In this document: one piece after another, positions 1 through 5,595 of the stretch
Position numbering within the stretch: the stretch's first letter is position 1
Layout: each line of letters opens with the position of its first letter
Source: an uncultured Treponema sp.
GTDB lineage: Bacteria > Spirochaetota > Spirochaetia > Treponematales > Treponemataceae
Assembly (NCBI GenBank): GCA_946538795.1
Contig: CAMNGY010000041.1
Location: 1 to 8,560, forward strand
Length of the DNA: 8,560 nt
Direction of reading: 5' to 3'
Translations under genes and position numbers: made by a program
Notes under the pieces: generated by a model
Database searches by the model: none
What the model saw: only the letters and a program-made list of their open reading frames with translations
Told to the model about the DNA's origin: nothing

Positions 1-44
1 GGGCTTGCGGTTGCCCGTTTATAAAAACCGCCTTCAAGGGATTG

Positions 45-81
45 ACGCCAGAGGGGAGGCGTGCACCCCGAAGTTTTTTTT
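45..81 (+). terminator. Rho-independent terminator of an upstream gene
   Basis: ACGCC (45-49) can pair with GGCGT (58-62), and GGGG (53-56) can alternatively pair with CCCC (66-69). The hairpin is followed by a run of eight T (74-81). It lies just before the first cassette promoter and probably ends transcription entering from a gene outside the window. Confidence 0.6.
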
Positions 82-89
82 ATTCGAGC

Positions 90-125
90 TGTCAATTATT
101 CTCGGACAAATCCATCCTGTATAAT
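90..125 (+). promoter_or_regulatory. Two-block promoter, copy 1 (65-aa protein gene)
   Basis: TGTCAATT at 90-97 is followed after 16 nt by ATCC (114-117) and TATAAT (120-125). This is one of seven sites with the same two blocks at the same distance, and the only one with ATC instead of CTC. Its leader resembles copy 3 (761) well past the -10 region (AATTG.AAGTAA, then GAAACAG), so these two are probably duplicates. The spacing from TGTCAA to TATAAT (24 nt) is too long for a normal -35/-10 pair, so the upstream block is either an alternative-sigma -35 element or an activator site. Confidence 0.65.
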
Positions 126-147
126 TGGAAGTAAGAACGAAACAGAC

Positions 148-210
148 GCCCCGACGGGGCAAGGTGCGTGAAGAACGCAGAAAGCGAGCAAAGGGCATAG
201 GCCCAAGGAG
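148..210 (+). promoter_or_regulatory. Structured leader: three hairpins abutting the ribosome site
   Basis: Three perfect small hairpins lie in a row in the 5' leader: GCCCC-GAC-GGGGC (148-160), TGCGT-GAAGA-ACGCA (165-179) and GGGC-ATAG-GCCC (193-204). The last directly touches the Shine-Dalgarno AAGGAG (205-210) of the next ORF. The homologous leader at 819-839 has only one such hairpin, also touching AAGGAG. The arrangement suggests control of translation or RNA stability; this function is inferred. Confidence 0.5.
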
Positions 211-220
211 AAAAAAGAGA

Positions 221-418
221 ATGTTTGGTTTCAACCCCTACAGCAACATGAATGTAATCTTCGGTGACGCAAGGATTGATGATGTATTGACCAAAATAGG
301 TAAAGTCATAGATGTCGTAACGGGTGATGGCAAAGGCACATTTGAAGAAATAGGTTCGATTATTGACGGTTGTACGAAGGATGTCGATATAAGAATCGGG
401 GAAAAACAGAATAAGTAA
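221..418 (+). CDS. Small hypothetical protein, 65 aa, first cassette
   Basis: I do not recognise this protein. Translation starts MFGFNPYSNM and ends GEKQNK. It is hydrophilic and mixed alpha/beta in character, with a central stretch RIDDVLTKIGKVIDVVTGDGK followed by FEEIGSIIDG that could form two amphipathic helices. No signal peptide or membrane segment is visible. The start at 221 is chosen because AAGGAG (205-210) lies 10 nt upstream. The frame stays open further upstream to 125, but that part would translate the leader hairpins and is highly basic, so it is probably not coding. The gene has its own two-block promoter at 90 and is followed by a hairpin at 423-443. The next small ORF (612) also begins MFG. 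Confidence 0.6.
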   Translation: MFGFNPYSNMNVIFGDARIDDVLTKIGKVIDVVTGDGKGTFEEIGSIIDGCTKDVDIRIGEKQNK

Positions 419-422
419 AACG

Positions 423-455
423 GAAGGTTTGCGGTGAACCTTCATGAAAACCGCA
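423..455 (+). terminator. Mutually exclusive hairpins after the 65-aa gene
   Basis: GAAGGTT (423-429) pairs perfectly with AACCTTC (437-443) across a 7-nt loop. The loop and downstream bases can instead form TGCGGT (430-435) with ACCGCA (450-455). The two structures exclude each other, as in attenuators. No T-run follows, so termination here would be weak. A similar GCGGTT...AACCGC hairpin lies at 7-31. Positions 456-526 hold nothing else that I can recognise. Confidence 0.35.
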
Positions 456-526
456 TCATAATGACTACCGGACTGGCAGGAAGGAACTGGCGCTGGAAGC
501 CTTTCCGCCATTTTGTGCATCAGACA

Positions 527-560
527 TGTCAATTCTCGAGTTGCCGTCGCCTCTAATAAA
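527..560 (+). promoter_or_regulatory. Two-block promoter, copy 2 (30-aa peptide gene)
   Basis: TGTCAATT at 527-534, 16 nt, CTC at 551-553, then TAATAAA (554-560). The downstream GGTGAC (561-566) is shared with the copies at 5619 and 5744. The leader then carries a perfect hairpin CAGGC-AGGA-GCCTG (566-579). Confidence 0.6.
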
Positions 561-611
561 GGTGACAGGCAGGAGCCTGCGGAAACGAAAACGAAGAGAA
601 AGGAGTTGCGT

Positions 612-704
612 ATGTTTGGAAGAGTTTTAAGTGCTATGCTGGCTAGGGTGGTGTTGGCTTTTATAACCGGGGAACTGTCTGTGAAACCCATCATCGAAAA
701 TTAG
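612..704 (+). CDS. Small hydrophobic peptide, 30 aa
   Basis: The peptide starts MFGRVLSAMLARVVLAF and ends KPIIEN. I do not recognise it. Residues 4-19 form a hydrophobic helix with two arginines, so it could be a short membrane-active or membrane-anchored peptide, such as a toxin-like or regulatory miniprotein; this is inference. The start is supported by AAAGGAG (599-605), 6 nt before the ATG. It sits in its own unit: two-block promoter at 527, hairpin leader, and a strong hairpin at 721-753 after the stop. Peptides this short can be chance ORFs, but the complete transcription unit around it argues for expression. Confidence 0.45.
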   Translation: MFGRVLSAMLARVVLAFITGELSVKPIIEN

Positions 705-720
705 TTCACCGGCGGCAATA

Positions 721-753
721 TGGACGGAGGCCGGTGGGGTCGGCTTCCGTCCA
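721..753 (+). terminator. Strong hairpin after the 30-aa peptide gene
   Basis: TGGACGGA (721-728) pairs with TCCGTCCA (746-753), continued by GCCG (730-733) with CGGC (741-744) after one G-U pair, leaving a 7-nt loop. This is one of the most stable hairpins in the window. It has no T-run, so it may act as a processing or stability element, or as a bidirectional block, rather than as a classical terminator. Confidence 0.5.
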
Positions 754-760
754 CAAGCAA

Positions 761-796
761 TGTCAATTATCTAAGAACGAAGCCCTCCTTTACAAT
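761..796 (+). promoter_or_regulatory. Two-block promoter, copy 3
   Basis: TGTCAATT at 761-768, 16 nt, CTC at 785-787, then TACAAT (791-796). The leader is homologous to that of copy 1. It has a hairpin GCCC (819-822) with GGGC (830-833) directly touching AAGGAG (834-839). Confidence 0.65.
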
Positions 797-875
797 TGAA
801 AGTAAAAGAGAAACAGCAGCCCGATGCAAGGGCAAGGAGAAAAGACTATGACAGATTCACAGAGGAACAAGTGCC

Positions 876-950
876 ATGCAATCATCCACAGCGTTCGGTG
901 TGGTGGAGGGCCTGGGCTGGACGGTGGCGAACGACTTCGCAGGCAGGTAA
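876..950 (+). CDS. Possible 24-aa peptide of the third cassette
   Basis: This short ORF starts MQSSTAFGVVEGLGW and ends NDFAGR. Its stop lies 6 nt before a well-formed terminator (957-984), and AGAGGA (861-866) lies 9 nt before the ATG. A rival start at 848 sits 8 nt after AAGGAG (834-839), but its frame runs through the terminator and all three 33-bp repeats to 1069 and looks non-coding. The 24-aa reading is preferred because it fits between leader and terminator, but it remains a weak call. No function can be assigned. Confidence 0.3.
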   Translation: MQSSTAFGVVEGLGWTVANDFAGR

Positions 951-956
951 GGCCGG

Positions 957-984
957 TGCCCGAGGCATCTGCCCCGGGCATTTT
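957..984 (+). terminator. Rho-independent terminator of the third cassette
   Basis: TGCCCG (957-962) pairs with CGGGCA (975-980). An inner GGC (964-966) pairs with GCC (971-973) around the loop ATCT. Four T (981-984) follow. The T-run is also the start of the first 33-bp repeat. Confidence 0.65.
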
Positions 985-1064
985 CTATGGGGATTTTGCA
1001 GTATTTTGGCCGTTTTTCTATGGGGATTTTGTGGTATTTCGCTTGATTTTCTATAGGGATTTTG
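981..1064 (+). repeat. Three direct repeats of an 18-bp motif, period exactly 33 bp
   Basis: TTTTCTATGGGGATTTTG occurs at 981-998 and 1014-1031, and with one change (TATAGGG) at 1047-1064. The 15-bp spacers also share TATTT and a G. The 33-bp period equals about three helical turns, so all copies face the same side of the DNA. The third copy lies between the -35 and -10 of the ATPase promoter. A related TACGGGGATTTT (1101-1112) lies inside the ATPase gene start. These could be binding sites for an autoregulator or decayed promoter duplications. Confidence 0.75.
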
Positions 1065-1070
1065 TATAAT
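1043..1070 (+). promoter_or_regulatory. Sigma70-like promoter of the ATPase gene
   Basis: TTGATT (1043-1048), a 16-bp spacer and TATAAT (1065-1070). Transcription would begin about position 1077, which is the A of the likely start codon, so the mRNA may be leaderless. The promoter contains the third 33-bp repeat. Confidence 0.6.
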
Positions 1071-1076
1071 GTCCTT

Positions 1077-2411
1077 ATGATACCTTTCAGAAGGAAGATT
1101 TACGGGGATTTTCTCAAGTGGAAGTCAAGCTCCGACGGTAAGACAGCCCTTATGGTGGAAGGTGCAAGGCGGATTGGGAAATCCACTGTTGTGGAGGAGT
1201 TCGGCAAAAATGAATATAAGTCATATATTCTCATAGACTTCGCCTTTGCATCCCAGAAGATAAAAGACCTTTTTGAGGATTTGTCGGACCTGGACTCTTT
1301 CTTCAGACTGCTGCAGTTTTACTGCAAGACAAAGCTCTTCGAGCGCGATTCGCTCATCATTTTTGACGAGGTCCAGAAATTCCCCCTTGCCAGGCAGGCG
1401 ATAAAACTCCTAGTAAAAGACCATCGCTATGATTATATGGAGACAGGCTCCCTCATCACGATAAAGGAAAACGTGAAGGACATCTTGATTCCGAGCGAGG
1501 AGCGCAAGATACAGATGCATCCTATGGACTACGAGGAATTCTGCTGGGCGGTCGGGGAAAGTCAGAGCTATGAAATGGGAAGGGCTGTATGGGATTCCAA
1601 GAAAGACATGGGGGACGACCTGAACCGTGAGCTGCTCCGCAAGTTCAGGCTCTATATGATTGTCGGAGGAATGCCACAGGCTGTCGTATGCTTTCTGGAG
1701 ACAAACAACTTCAGCGAGGTTGACCTGATAAAACGAGACATCCTAGGCCTGTACTCGGATGACTTCATGAAGATTGACCAGACGGGAAAGATTTCCCGCC
1801 TTTTCAACTACATCCCTGCGGAACTACAAAAGAATGCCTCCCGCTACCAGGTTTCAAGTGTTTTGGAAAACGACAGGGCTGGCTCCATGCTGGAAAAAAT
1901 CAGCAAGCTGATTGACTCCAAGACTGTCAACATCGCATACCATGCAAACAATCCTGAGGTCGGCCTTTCGCAAAATGTCGATCTGGAAAAATTCAAGCTC
2001 TTTGTATGTGACACCGGGCTGTTTGTGACGCTCTGCTTCAGGGATAAAGATTTCACCGACAACATCATCTATGAAAAGCTTCTGTCGGACAAGCTTCCGG
2101 CAAACCTAGGCTATGTGTATGAAAACGCAATTGCCCAGATGCTGTCAGCAAAGGGGGACGAGCTTTATTATCACACATTCCGAAACAGCTCCTCAAATCA
2201 TAATTACGAGGTCGATTTCATCATATCCCGCAAAAACAAATTATGCCCGATAGAGGTAAAGTCAGGCGACTACCGCAAGCACAAGTCCCTTGACCTTTTC
2301 ACTGAAAAATACTCATCACGCATCCAGGACAGATATCTGGCATACACAAAGAAGCTCAGAAAAGACGGACCTACCACCTGCATTCCCCTGTACCTCGTGC
2401 CTTTCCTCTAA
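1077..2411 (+). CDS. AAA+ ATPase with DUF4143-type C-terminal domain
   Basis: A 444-aa cytoplasmic protein of the common bacterial ATP-binding family that pairs an N-terminal AAA domain with a C-terminal DUF4143 domain. The Walker A loop GARRIGKST is at residues 29-37, Walker B LIIFDE at 93-98 and a sensor-like ETGS at 122-125. The C-terminus carries EVDF (378-381), a variable strand and IEVKSG (392-397), the E-D...E-x-K pattern of PD-(D/E)XK-like folds. Nuclease activity of this family is not generally established. Size and domain order are normal for the family. The ATG at 1077 is preferred over an in-frame TTG at 1062, because the latter would overlap the -10 box. No Shine-Dalgarno precedes it, which fits a leaderless message. 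Such ATPases are frequent in defence and toxin-antitoxin neighbourhoods; a role in CRISPR immunity is not shown. Confidence 0.88.
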   Translation: MIPFRRKIYGDFLKWKSSSDGKTALMVEGARRIGKSTVVEEFGKNEYKSYILIDFAFASQKIKDLFEDLSDLDSFFRLLQFYCKTKLFERDSLIIFDEVQKFPLARQAIKLLVKDHRYDYMETGSLITIKENVKDILIPSEERKIQMHPMDYEEFCWAVGESQSYEMGRAVWDSKKDMGDDLNRELLRKFRLYMIVGGMPQAVVCFLETNNFSEVDLIKRDILGLYSDDFMKIDQTGKISRLFNYIPAELQKNASRYQVSSVLENDRAGSMLEKISKLIDSKTVNIAYHANNPEVGLSQNVDLEKFKLFVCDTGLFVTLCFRDKDFTDNIIYEKLLSDKLPANLGYVYENAIAQMLSAKGDELYYHTFRNSSSNHNYEVDFIISRKNKLCPIEVKSGDYRKHKSLDLFTEKYSSRIQDRYLAYTKKLRKDGPTTCIPLYLVPFL

Positions 2412-2430
2412 TCCGTGGCCTGCACGCTAT

Positions 2431-2476
2431 CCGAGGGCGAGAGGCATTCCGCCCGGGACGTTTGCACGTTTTTTTT
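2431..2476 (+). terminator. Probable terminator of the ATPase gene
   Basis: GGGCG (2435-2439) can pair with CGCCC (2450-2454), with outer CC/GG pairs. A run of eight T follows at 2469-2476. The 14-nt gap between stem and T-run is unusually long, so the call is moderate. Confidence 0.4.
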
Positions 2477-2484
2477 GTTTCCGT

Positions 2485-2518
2485 TGTCAATTTCAGGCGG
2501 TAGCGCTACTCCTATAAA
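2485..2518 (+). promoter_or_regulatory. Two-block promoter, copy 4 (csx20-like gene)
   Basis: TGTCAATT at 2485-2492, 16 nt, CTC at 2509-2511, then TATAAA (2513-2518). The downstream GGTGTAGGGC (2519-2528) resembles the sequence after copy 7 (TGTAGGGC at 6081-6088). The spacer differs from the other copies while both blocks are retained. Confidence 0.65.
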
Positions 2519-2583
2519 GGTGTAGGGCGGACAGAAACCGCATGGGAAAAAACGGTCGGAAGGCCATGCTAAAGGAGAGGCAC

Positions 2584-3108
2584 ATGGAAAACAGGTTTGA
2601 CGAGAAGGACAGCAAGGTCAGGTCCGACAGTTTCAGCTCATGCTCGGAGGTTGTCGCGGAGAAAGTACAGAGGAACGAGAACGAAATGGGACAGGACTCC
2701 GGCAAGGTGTACTGCCTCCTGAACCACAGCCTTACCGAGAATCAGCTTGCCGAGCTGCAGGAGAAATATGGGGCTGGCGAGGTGGTGTATCCCGATGAGC
2801 GGCTTGCCGCCACATGGTCTCAGGTGCCGGTCACCCCGGTGTTGGACAGGGGTGTAATCCAGGCTGTCACCGGCTGGCTTTCCGCTGCCAAGGAGGGGGA
2901 CGTGCTTGTTGTCCAAGGGGAGTTCGGCTCCACGTTCATGATTGTAGACTACGCGCTCGGACGGGGACTTGTTCCCCTGCATGCCGTCACCCGCCGCATC
3001 GCGCTGGAACACCGCGAGGGTGAGAAGATTCTGCGCCAGTATGTGTTCGAGCATGTGTGCTTCAGAAGGTATGAGCGGTTTCCTGACGCTGCGTGCAGTC
3101 GGTGCTAG
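2584..3108 (+). CDS. csx20: Csx20-like CRISPR ancillary protein, putative ring nuclease
   Basis: A 174-aa protein. Residues 41-165 match what I know of the Csx20 family of type III loci: an LLNHSLTENQ start (45-54), EVVYPDE (66-72), an xxTWSQVP segment (77-82), GDVLVVQGEFGSTF (105-118), then GLVPLHAVTRR and FEHVCFRRY near the end. Csx20 proteins have been reported to degrade cyclic oligoadenylate, switching off type III effectors; activity here is inferred. AAAGGAG (2571-2577) lies 6 nt before the ATG at 2584. The first 34 residues are Ser/Asp/Glu/Lys-rich and outside the family core. An internal ATG at 2686 with AGAGGA (2669-2674) would give a 140-aa core-only product. The gene is transcribed from a two-block promoter of its own rather than with the CARF effectors. 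Confidence 0.75.
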   Translation: MENRFDEKDSKVRSDSFSSCSEVVAEKVQRNENEMGQDSGKVYCLLNHSLTENQLAELQEKYGAGEVVYPDERLAATWSQVPVTPVLDRGVIQAVTGWLSAAKEGDVLVVQGEFGSTFMIVDYALGRGLVPLHAVTRRIALEHREGEKILRQYVFEHVCFRRYERFPDAACSRC

Positions 3109-3125
3109 CTCTTTTTCCTGATGCA

Positions 3126-3156
3126 GGGCGTTCGCCCTTTGGGCGGGTGTTGGCCC
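3126..3156 (+). terminator. Hairpin pair after the csx20-like gene
   Basis: GGGC-GTTC-GCCC (3126-3137) is followed by TTT. A second GGGC (3141-3144) can pair with GCCC (3153-3156). The short T-run makes termination plausible but not certain. A CTTTTTCC stretch (3110-3117) lies between the stop codon and the hairpin. Confidence 0.45.
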
Positions 3157-3165
3157 TTAGGCACG

Positions 3166-3189
3166 AATGCAGGCTTGCATCCCTGCATT
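3166..3189. promoter_or_regulatory. Inverted repeat overlapping the CARF-HEPN promoter
   Basis: AATGCAGG (3166-3173) and CCTGCATT (3182-3189) form a perfect 8-bp inverted repeat with an 8-nt gap. The right arm overlaps the -35 box (3188-3193) by two bases. ATGCAGG also occurs at 3121-3127. The position fits an operator for a dimeric regulator; none is identified. Confidence 0.45.
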
Positions 3190-3216
3190 GAACTTGCAAT
3201 CGTTATACGCTATAAT
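3188..3216 (+). promoter_or_regulatory. Sigma70-like promoter of the CARF-HEPN gene
   Basis: TTGAAC (3188-3193), a 17-bp spacer and TATAAT (3211-3216). It has no TGTCAATT block. The leader of about 75 nt contains a small hairpin CCGCT (3240-3244) with AGCGG (3254-3258). Confidence 0.7.
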
Positions 3217-3296
3217 TCTGAGGCTTGACAAAACGGCAGCCGCTGACGTGAAAAGCGGTTCCGAGGTACCCATGAAGGGAAGGAGCAGCGCAGAGC

Positions 3297-5204
3297 ATGA
3301 ATATTTTGATAGCAACTATCAGTCCGCTTAAAGGGTCAAATACAAATCCCCCGGCATCGTATACTCCGCAGATACCGGGCTGCAAAATCCCCGTCATACA
3401 GGCTCATCATACGAATGAGAGTATCATCAAATGCTTTTCCGAAATGGAGGCAATAAAGGCTTCTGGTGGAATTCACAAGGTCATTGCGTTGGTGTCTCAT
3501 CTGGTTCGGGACGAAAAACAGGAGAGCTTTGGGAAACAGACGGCCCTGGTGTATTATACGGGGGTTGCAAAATCCCTTGGGGACATACATATAGACACCG
3601 TGGAAACAGAGACCGAAGATGGCGAGGCACGCGAAATTTCTGCCATGCTCAAGGACATCTGCGACCGCATACAGATTGATGACACCGTCTACATTGACAT
3701 CGCAGGAGGACAGAGGAATATAAGCAACCTTATCCAGCAGCTTGTATCCATTCTGCGGTACAAGGATATAAAGAACCCCTGCAACCTGTATGCGGATTTT
3801 GGACGGGGTATAATCGTAGATACATCGGAGTCCGTCCGTATGGAGGCCCTTTTGGAGGGCTTCTATGAATTCATGACCACCGGCAAGGTGAAGCGGATCT
3901 CAACATGCTTTTCCGGTACGCAGCAAGGAACGGTAAAGGACATACTTTCGAGCATGACCGAATTCTCTGATAAGGTCAGCCTGGGAAAGGTCGAAGATCT
4001 TGAGCAGACTGTCAAAAAGCTGCAGGATTCCATCACAGCATACGAAAGTACGAATAAGAACGACAGCTCCATAGAAGGCGTCATATTGGAGCAGTTCCTT
4101 CCGCTGATAAAGCAGAGGATGATTGGTCGTTCCGTTGAAGTTGAGTATGTACGGATTATTCAGTGGTGCCTGGACAACGACCTCATCCAACAGGCGTTGA
4201 CTATATTCGTTGAAAAGGTTCCGAAGCATGTCTTTAAGATCGGGGCGATTCAGATTAAGGGAGACTTGTCTGCCGAAGAAAAGAAATATCAGGAAAGCGT
4301 GAAGAAAGCAAAATCTTCCGAATGGGATGTCGTCGTTTTCTATACGATCTTTTTGACTGACCCAAAGGCGGACTCAACCCTTGTCAGCCTGAAGAATGGC
4401 CTTTCAAAGAACACTGTGTCGGACAATGAGCAGGTGAATGCCCTTGTAAGGAACATCAAGAGACTGAAGAATTCCTGGCCACGCTCAGATTCAAAGAACC
4501 GTTCGATGAAGCGTATCGTAGAGTTCATAGGCAATCAAAGAATCAAGAGTTATGACGGGTTTATAAATACAGTCCTTAGTGGCACTATAGATCAGCTGCT
4601 TCGTGATGTCCTTCAGGAGTCAGGGGTTCGCCCTGAGGACACGACGGCAAAAAAGTTCGCGGCCGTGGAATCGATAAAGAATGGAAATGTGAATCCGTCG
4701 TTCCGCCTGATGCGGCAAACAGAAAAGATCGTCAGGCTCTGTTATGGCTATCTTTATGTGAAGTCCATGCGGAACCTGTCCAACCATGCTTCCACCGATG
4801 AGAACCTCAATGAAGAGCAGAAGGAGATTCTTGCTTCATATGGATACGACTTTTCAAGGTCCGATTTGCAGACGGTAAAGAAGAATATCCAGACGGCCCT
4901 TGATGCCGTGAAGGCACTGTCGCTGACATATATTTCGGTAAAAAAGCCCAAAGCAAAGGAGGAGGATGCCGTCATAATCCAGACGACTTTGAAAGTAGGG
5001 GATAAGGTTCTGGCGCATTGCATAGGAAGGAAAACGGTACGGATAAAGGACCATAACTACGACATCCAGCTTGTATTGGTCAAAGGGGACGATCCAGACC
5101 GGTATATTGATTCGGAGTTTACCGTTGTGATAAAGCAGATTTCAGGCAAAGGCAAGGTTTGTCAGGTCGAGCTCCCGCTCTCTGAGCAGGATGAGGAAGA
5201 GTGA
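3297..5204 (+). CDS. CARF-HEPN ribonuclease, Csm6/Csx1-type type III effector
   Basis: A 635-aa cytoplasmic protein. The N-terminal part is a CARF domain that binds cyclic oligoadenylate: strand MNILIATISP at 1-10 and the motif DIAGGQRN at 134-141, the family's characteristic D-x-x-GG-x-R loop. Residues 225-260 look coiled. The HEPN domain carries RNLSNH at 492-497 (R492, H497), the R-x4-H motif of metal-independent ribonucleases. A beta-rich tail at about 566-627 (starting KVGDKVLAH) resembles an OB/S1-like fold and is not a usual part of Csm6 or Csx1; an RNA-binding role is inferred. It ends in an acidic EQDEEE. The start is supported by AAGGAG (3280-3285), 11 nt upstream, a rather long spacing. 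It has its own promoter and follows the csx20-like gene, whose product could quench its activator. Confidence 0.85.
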   Translation: MNILIATISPLKGSNTNPPASYTPQIPGCKIPVIQAHHTNESIIKCFSEMEAIKASGGIHKVIALVSHLVRDEKQESFGKQTALVYYTGVAKSLGDIHIDTVETETEDGEAREISAMLKDICDRIQIDDTVYIDIAGGQRNISNLIQQLVSILRYKDIKNPCNLYADFGRGIIVDTSESVRMEALLEGFYEFMTTGKVKRISTCFSGTQQGTVKDILSSMTEFSDKVSLGKVEDLEQTVKKLQDSITAYESTNKNDSSIEGVILEQFLPLIKQRMIGRSVEVEYVRIIQWCLDNDLIQQALTIFVEKVPKHVFKIGAIQIKGDLSAEEKKYQESVKKAKSSEWDVVVFYTIFLTDPKADSTLVSLKNGLSKNTVSDNEQVNALVRNIKRLKNSWPRSDSKNRSMKRIVEFIGNQRIKSYDGFINTVLSGTIDQLLRDVLQESGVRPEDTTAKKFAAVESIKNGNVNPSFRLMRQTEKIVRLCYGYLYVKSMRNLSNHASTDENLNEEQKEILASYGYDFSRSDLQTVKKNIQTALDAVKALSLTYISVKKPKAKEEDAVIIQTTLKVGDKVLAHCIGRKTVRIKDHNYDIQLVLVKGDDPDRYIDSEFTVVIKQISGKGKVCQVELPLSEQDEEE

Positions 5205-5207
5205 AGT

Positions 5208-5224
5208 TCAGGATAGCATCCTGA
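5208..5224. promoter_or_regulatory. Perfect inverted repeat after the CARF-HEPN gene
   Basis: TCAGGAT (5208-5214) and ATCCTGA (5218-5224) are separated by AGC. There is no T-run. It may be a weak terminator or stability hairpin, or an operator just upstream of the promoter at 5232. Confidence 0.4.
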
Positions 5225-5231
5225 TTAACCC

Positions 5232-5260
5232 TTGATTTATCCCTAATTTTGGGCTATAAT
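5232..5260 (+). promoter_or_regulatory. Sigma70-like promoter of the truncated CARF gene
   Basis: TTGATT (5232-5237), a 17-bp spacer and TATAAT (5255-5260). It remains intact although the gene behind it is broken. Confidence 0.65.
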
Positions 5261-5287
5261 AATCTTATCGTAAAAGAGGTGTTTACT

Positions 5288-5386
5288 ATGAAGAAGATTG
5301 TGTTTGCAACCATTTCGATGCAGTCCATAACCCCCAGCATTATGTCTGTGAGGAGAACAAGGCTATCGAATATGACGGAAATGTAA
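5288..5386 (+). pseudogene. Truncated 5' end of a second CARF (TM1812-type) gene
   Basis: The first 12 codons (MKKIVFATISMQ) match the start of the CARF gene at 6775 (MKKIVFATIPMQ) with 32 of 36 bases identical. After position 5323 the similarity ends and a stop follows at 5384-5386, leaving 32 codons. A promoter (5232) and ribosome site AGAGGTG (5275-5281) are still present. The break point coincides with the end of an antisense coding remnant, so this is best read as the head of a lost CARF paralogue joined to foreign DNA. A residual 32-aa peptide may still be made. Confidence 0.65.
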
Positions 5387-5595
5387 TGTTCCCCATAAAC
5401 GGGGTTCTGGCAAAGACGTTGAGGAAAAATCTTTTTCTTAAACTTACTGAGCTTGGTTTTTGACAGATGCTCACACCAGTTAACCAGTTCGTCGTATGAG
5501 CTATCAAGGTCTTTGTCAGCATCATACTCGAGGTTATCCAGCACAAATTTGTTAGTAGGCCATTCACCTTTTCCTGAAGAAATTTTTTCATCCTG
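5324..5595 (-). pseudogene. Antisense fragment of an unrecognised gene
   Basis: Read on the minus strand from 5595 downward, an open frame gives a protein-like sequence: QDEKISSGKGEWPTNKFVLD, then an acidic stretch, ELVNWCEHLSKTKLSKFKKK, and VIFDSLVLLTDIMLG near the break point. It begins directly after a TGA (5598-5596) and has no start codon at its head. A neighbouring frame upstream (LTENGQGTIDRMKKFLQEK, from 5624) looks like its continuation after a frameshift. Beyond about 5324 the frame only reads the antisense of the CARF fragment. I do not recognise the family. The composition looks coding, but the fragment is clearly incomplete. Confidence 0.4.

Noticed and set aside
92..694. Open frame of 200 codons on the minus strand
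   Set aside because: It runs antisense through two complete transcription units, their hairpins and promoters. The protein is rich in Ser, Phe and Cys without domain-like pattern, and has no ribosome site.
848..1069. 73-codon ORF starting after AAGGAG in the third cassette
   Set aside because: It reads through a good terminator and three DNA repeats (giving repeated FYGDF peptides) and overlaps the ATPase promoter. The ribosome site is nevertheless good, so it is kept as an alternative to the 24-aa ORF.
1062..1076. TTG start five codons upstream for the ATPase
   Set aside because: It overlaps the TATAAT box, so the codon would not be on the transcript. The ATG at 1077 is at the predicted start site.
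2542..2583. Upstream ATG (2542) for the csx20-like gene
   Set aside because: It has no ribosome site, while ATG 2584 follows AAAGGAG by 6 nt.
2638..3054. 138-codon minus-strand ORF opposite the csx20-like gene
   Set aside because: It is the shadow of a well-supported + strand gene in GC-rich sequence, without ribosome site or domain pattern.
3272..3331. 19-codon ORF overlapping the start of the CARF-HEPN gene
   Set aside because: It contains the ribosome site of the real gene and has no convincing ribosome site itself; a regulatory upstream ORF cannot be excluded.
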